In this document: positions 6,336 to 6,901 of the stretch, one piece after another | Numbering within the stretch: position 1 is the first letter of the stretch | Layout: the number at the start of each line of letters is the position of its first letter | NCBI GenBank assembly: GCA_021826655.1 | Contig: JAKAZC010000150.1 | Span: 1-6,901 of the forward strand | Source: Actinomycetes bacterium | GTDB taxonomy: Bacteria; Actinomycetota; Acidimicrobiia; Acidimicrobiales; RAAP-2 | DNA length: 6,901 bases | Reading direction: 5' to 3' | Made by a program: the position numbers and the translations under genes | Notes under the pieces: generated by a model | Database searches by the model: none | The model's input: the letters and a program-made list of their open reading frames with translations, nothing else | What the model was told of the DNA's origin: nothing

Positions 6336-6348
6336 GGGTGATACACCC
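6336..6348. promoter_or_regulatory. Perfect inverted repeat GGGTG-ATA-CACCC, possible operator
   Basis: The 13-base element lies in the 215-bp stretch (6256-6470) between the divergent phoU-like and rmuC units. It ends 6 bp before TAGCGT (6355-6360), a TANNNT-type -10 candidate on the plus strand with only a poor -35 (TTCGGG at 6333-6338). A repressor at the repeat would cover that promoter. I do not recognise the operator family, and apart from these elements I see no gene in this stretch. Confidence 0.35.
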
Positions 6349-6460
6349 CCTCGGTAGCGTGAGCTCGGAGCCGTCCCCGGGTGACCCGTGCCGCGGGCGG
6401 TCGATCGGGCCGGCCGGAACCGGATGACCACGGGGTGCCGCGGAAGTTGACCGCGGGAAC

Positions 6461-6465
6461 GGAGG
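6461..6465 (+). promoter_or_regulatory. Strong ribosome-binding site of the rmuC leader ORF
   Basis: GGAGG lies 5 bases before the ATG at 6471. It serves the short ORF rather than the rmuC start at 6533, which has only a GGCGG-rich stretch before it. Confidence 0.55.
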
Positions 6466-6470
6466 ACGCG

Positions 6471-6536
6471 ATGCGAGCACCGGCGATGCGACCACCGGCG
6501 AGCCGGGGCGGCGCCCGGGCGGGCGGGCGGCGATGA
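6471..6536 (+). CDS. Possible 21-aa leader peptide overlapping the rmuC start
   Basis: An ATG with a GGAGG ribosome-binding site opens a 21-codon frame ending in TGA at 6534-6536. Its stop overlaps the rmuC ATG as ATGA, the standard layout for translational coupling. The peptide is rich in Arg, Pro, Ala and Gly, with five Arg in its last ten residues, and has no recognisable domain. Ribosomes finishing it could re-start on rmuC, which lacks its own good site. Alternatively the ribosome-binding site and ATG may be chance or an unrecognised start region. No homologue can be claimed. Confidence 0.4.
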   Translation: MRAPAMRPPASRGGARAGGRR

Positions 6537-6901
6537 CCGCCGGGCTCGTGATCGGCGCCGTCGTCGGGGTGCTCGTCGGGCTCGCCGTGGGCCTGGTGGT
6601 CCATCTGCAGCGCCAGGGATCGACCGTCGCCGCGTCCCGGCTGGCCGAGGCCCGGCTGGCGGACGCCAGGACCGAGCTGGCCCGGGTCGCGGGGCAGCTC
6701 GAGCAGGCCGGCTCGGCACTGGTCGCGGCCACATCGGAGCGTGCCCGGCTCGTCGCGGAGAACGAGCAGCTCCGCCTGGCCGACGACGACCGCCGGGCCA
6801 CCTGGGATCAGGAGCGCGACCGGCTGGTCGGCACGTTCGCGGAGGTCTCGGCCGAGTCGCTGCGACGGAACGCGGAGCAGTTCATCGACCTCGCCGACGC
6901 C
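6533..6901 (+). CDS. rmuC: DNA recombination protein RmuC family, 5' part only
   Basis: The 123 visible codons show a hydrophobic N-terminal helix (about residues 4-23), then a long Ala/Glu/Arg/Leu coiled coil (about 32-98). The sequence TFAEVSAESLRRNAEQFIDLA (from about residue 101) follows, which is the typical entry to the RmuC domain. The gene runs off the window, so the nuclease-like domain is not seen. RmuC proteins are membrane-tethered, and in E. coli loss of rmuC raises inversion at short inverted repeats. The family is related to restriction-endonuclease-like folds, but its biochemical action is not well defined. The start is taken at the ATG preceding the hydrophobic helix; its own ribosome-binding site is poor and it overlaps the stop of a small upstream ORF. 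It is divergent from the phoU-like gene. Confidence 0.85.
   Translation, partial: MTAGLVIGAVVGVLVGLAVGLVVHLQRQGSTVAASRLAEARLADARTELARVAGQLEQAGSALVAATSERARLVAENEQLRLADDDRRATWDQERDRLVGTFAEVSAESLRRNAEQFIDLADA

Noticed and set aside
6256..6470. PHO box upstream of the phoU-like gene
   Set aside because: I searched for GTTCACC-type direct repeats and found only a single GTTCGGG without the 11-bp repeat pattern.

Overview
The window is about 6.9 kb of very GC-rich DNA packed with housekeeping genes. Strong G/C bias at third codon positions, an acyl-CoA carboxylase beta/epsilon pair, an aspartokinase with an internal beta-subunit start, and start codons lying 5-8 bases after TANNNT boxes all point to an actinomycete. 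The paired cyclophilins and isolated phoU make me lean to the Acidimicrobiia or a relative, but that is inference and no marker gene in the window proves it.

Layout. Positions 1-678 (+) hold the 3' end of an acyl-CoA (propionyl-CoA type) carboxylase beta subunit and, overlapping it by four bases, a small epsilon-like subunit. Positions 723-1415 (+) encode a peptidase S51 / class I glutamine amidotransferase-like protein. A convergent gap at 1416-1503 contains three tandem 27-nt units, each with a GC hairpin. Two cyclophilin-type peptidyl-prolyl isomerases follow on the minus strand: a membrane-anchored one (2141-2977) upstream and a shorter soluble paralogue (1504-2064) downstream. From a 127-bp divergent region, aspartokinase (3105-4316) and aspartate-semialdehyde dehydrogenase (4355-5380) run on the plus strand. 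A PhoU-family protein (5392-6255, minus) converges on asd with only 11 bp between stops. The start of rmuC (6533 to the window end, plus) is preceded by a possible 21-codon leader ORF.

How the genes work together. lysC and asd encode the first two steps from aspartate to diaminopimelate/lysine, threonine and methionine, and probably form a unit. lysC carries an in-frame second start with a strong ribosome-binding site, so it probably makes both the full alpha chain and the regulatory beta chain. The carboxylase beta and epsilon subunits probably belong to one acyl-CoA carboxylase that supplies methylmalonyl- or malonyl-CoA. The cyclophilins, PhoU and RmuC have no obvious functional link to these.

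I see no mobile element, CRISPR array, RNA gene or defence/biosynthetic cluster, and nothing I would call a new multi-gene system. The points most worth a second look are the repeated leaderless-promoter geometry, the internal beta start, the tandem hairpins between convergent genes, the leader ORF coupled to rmuC, and the PhoU N-terminal extension interrupted by a C8 tract.
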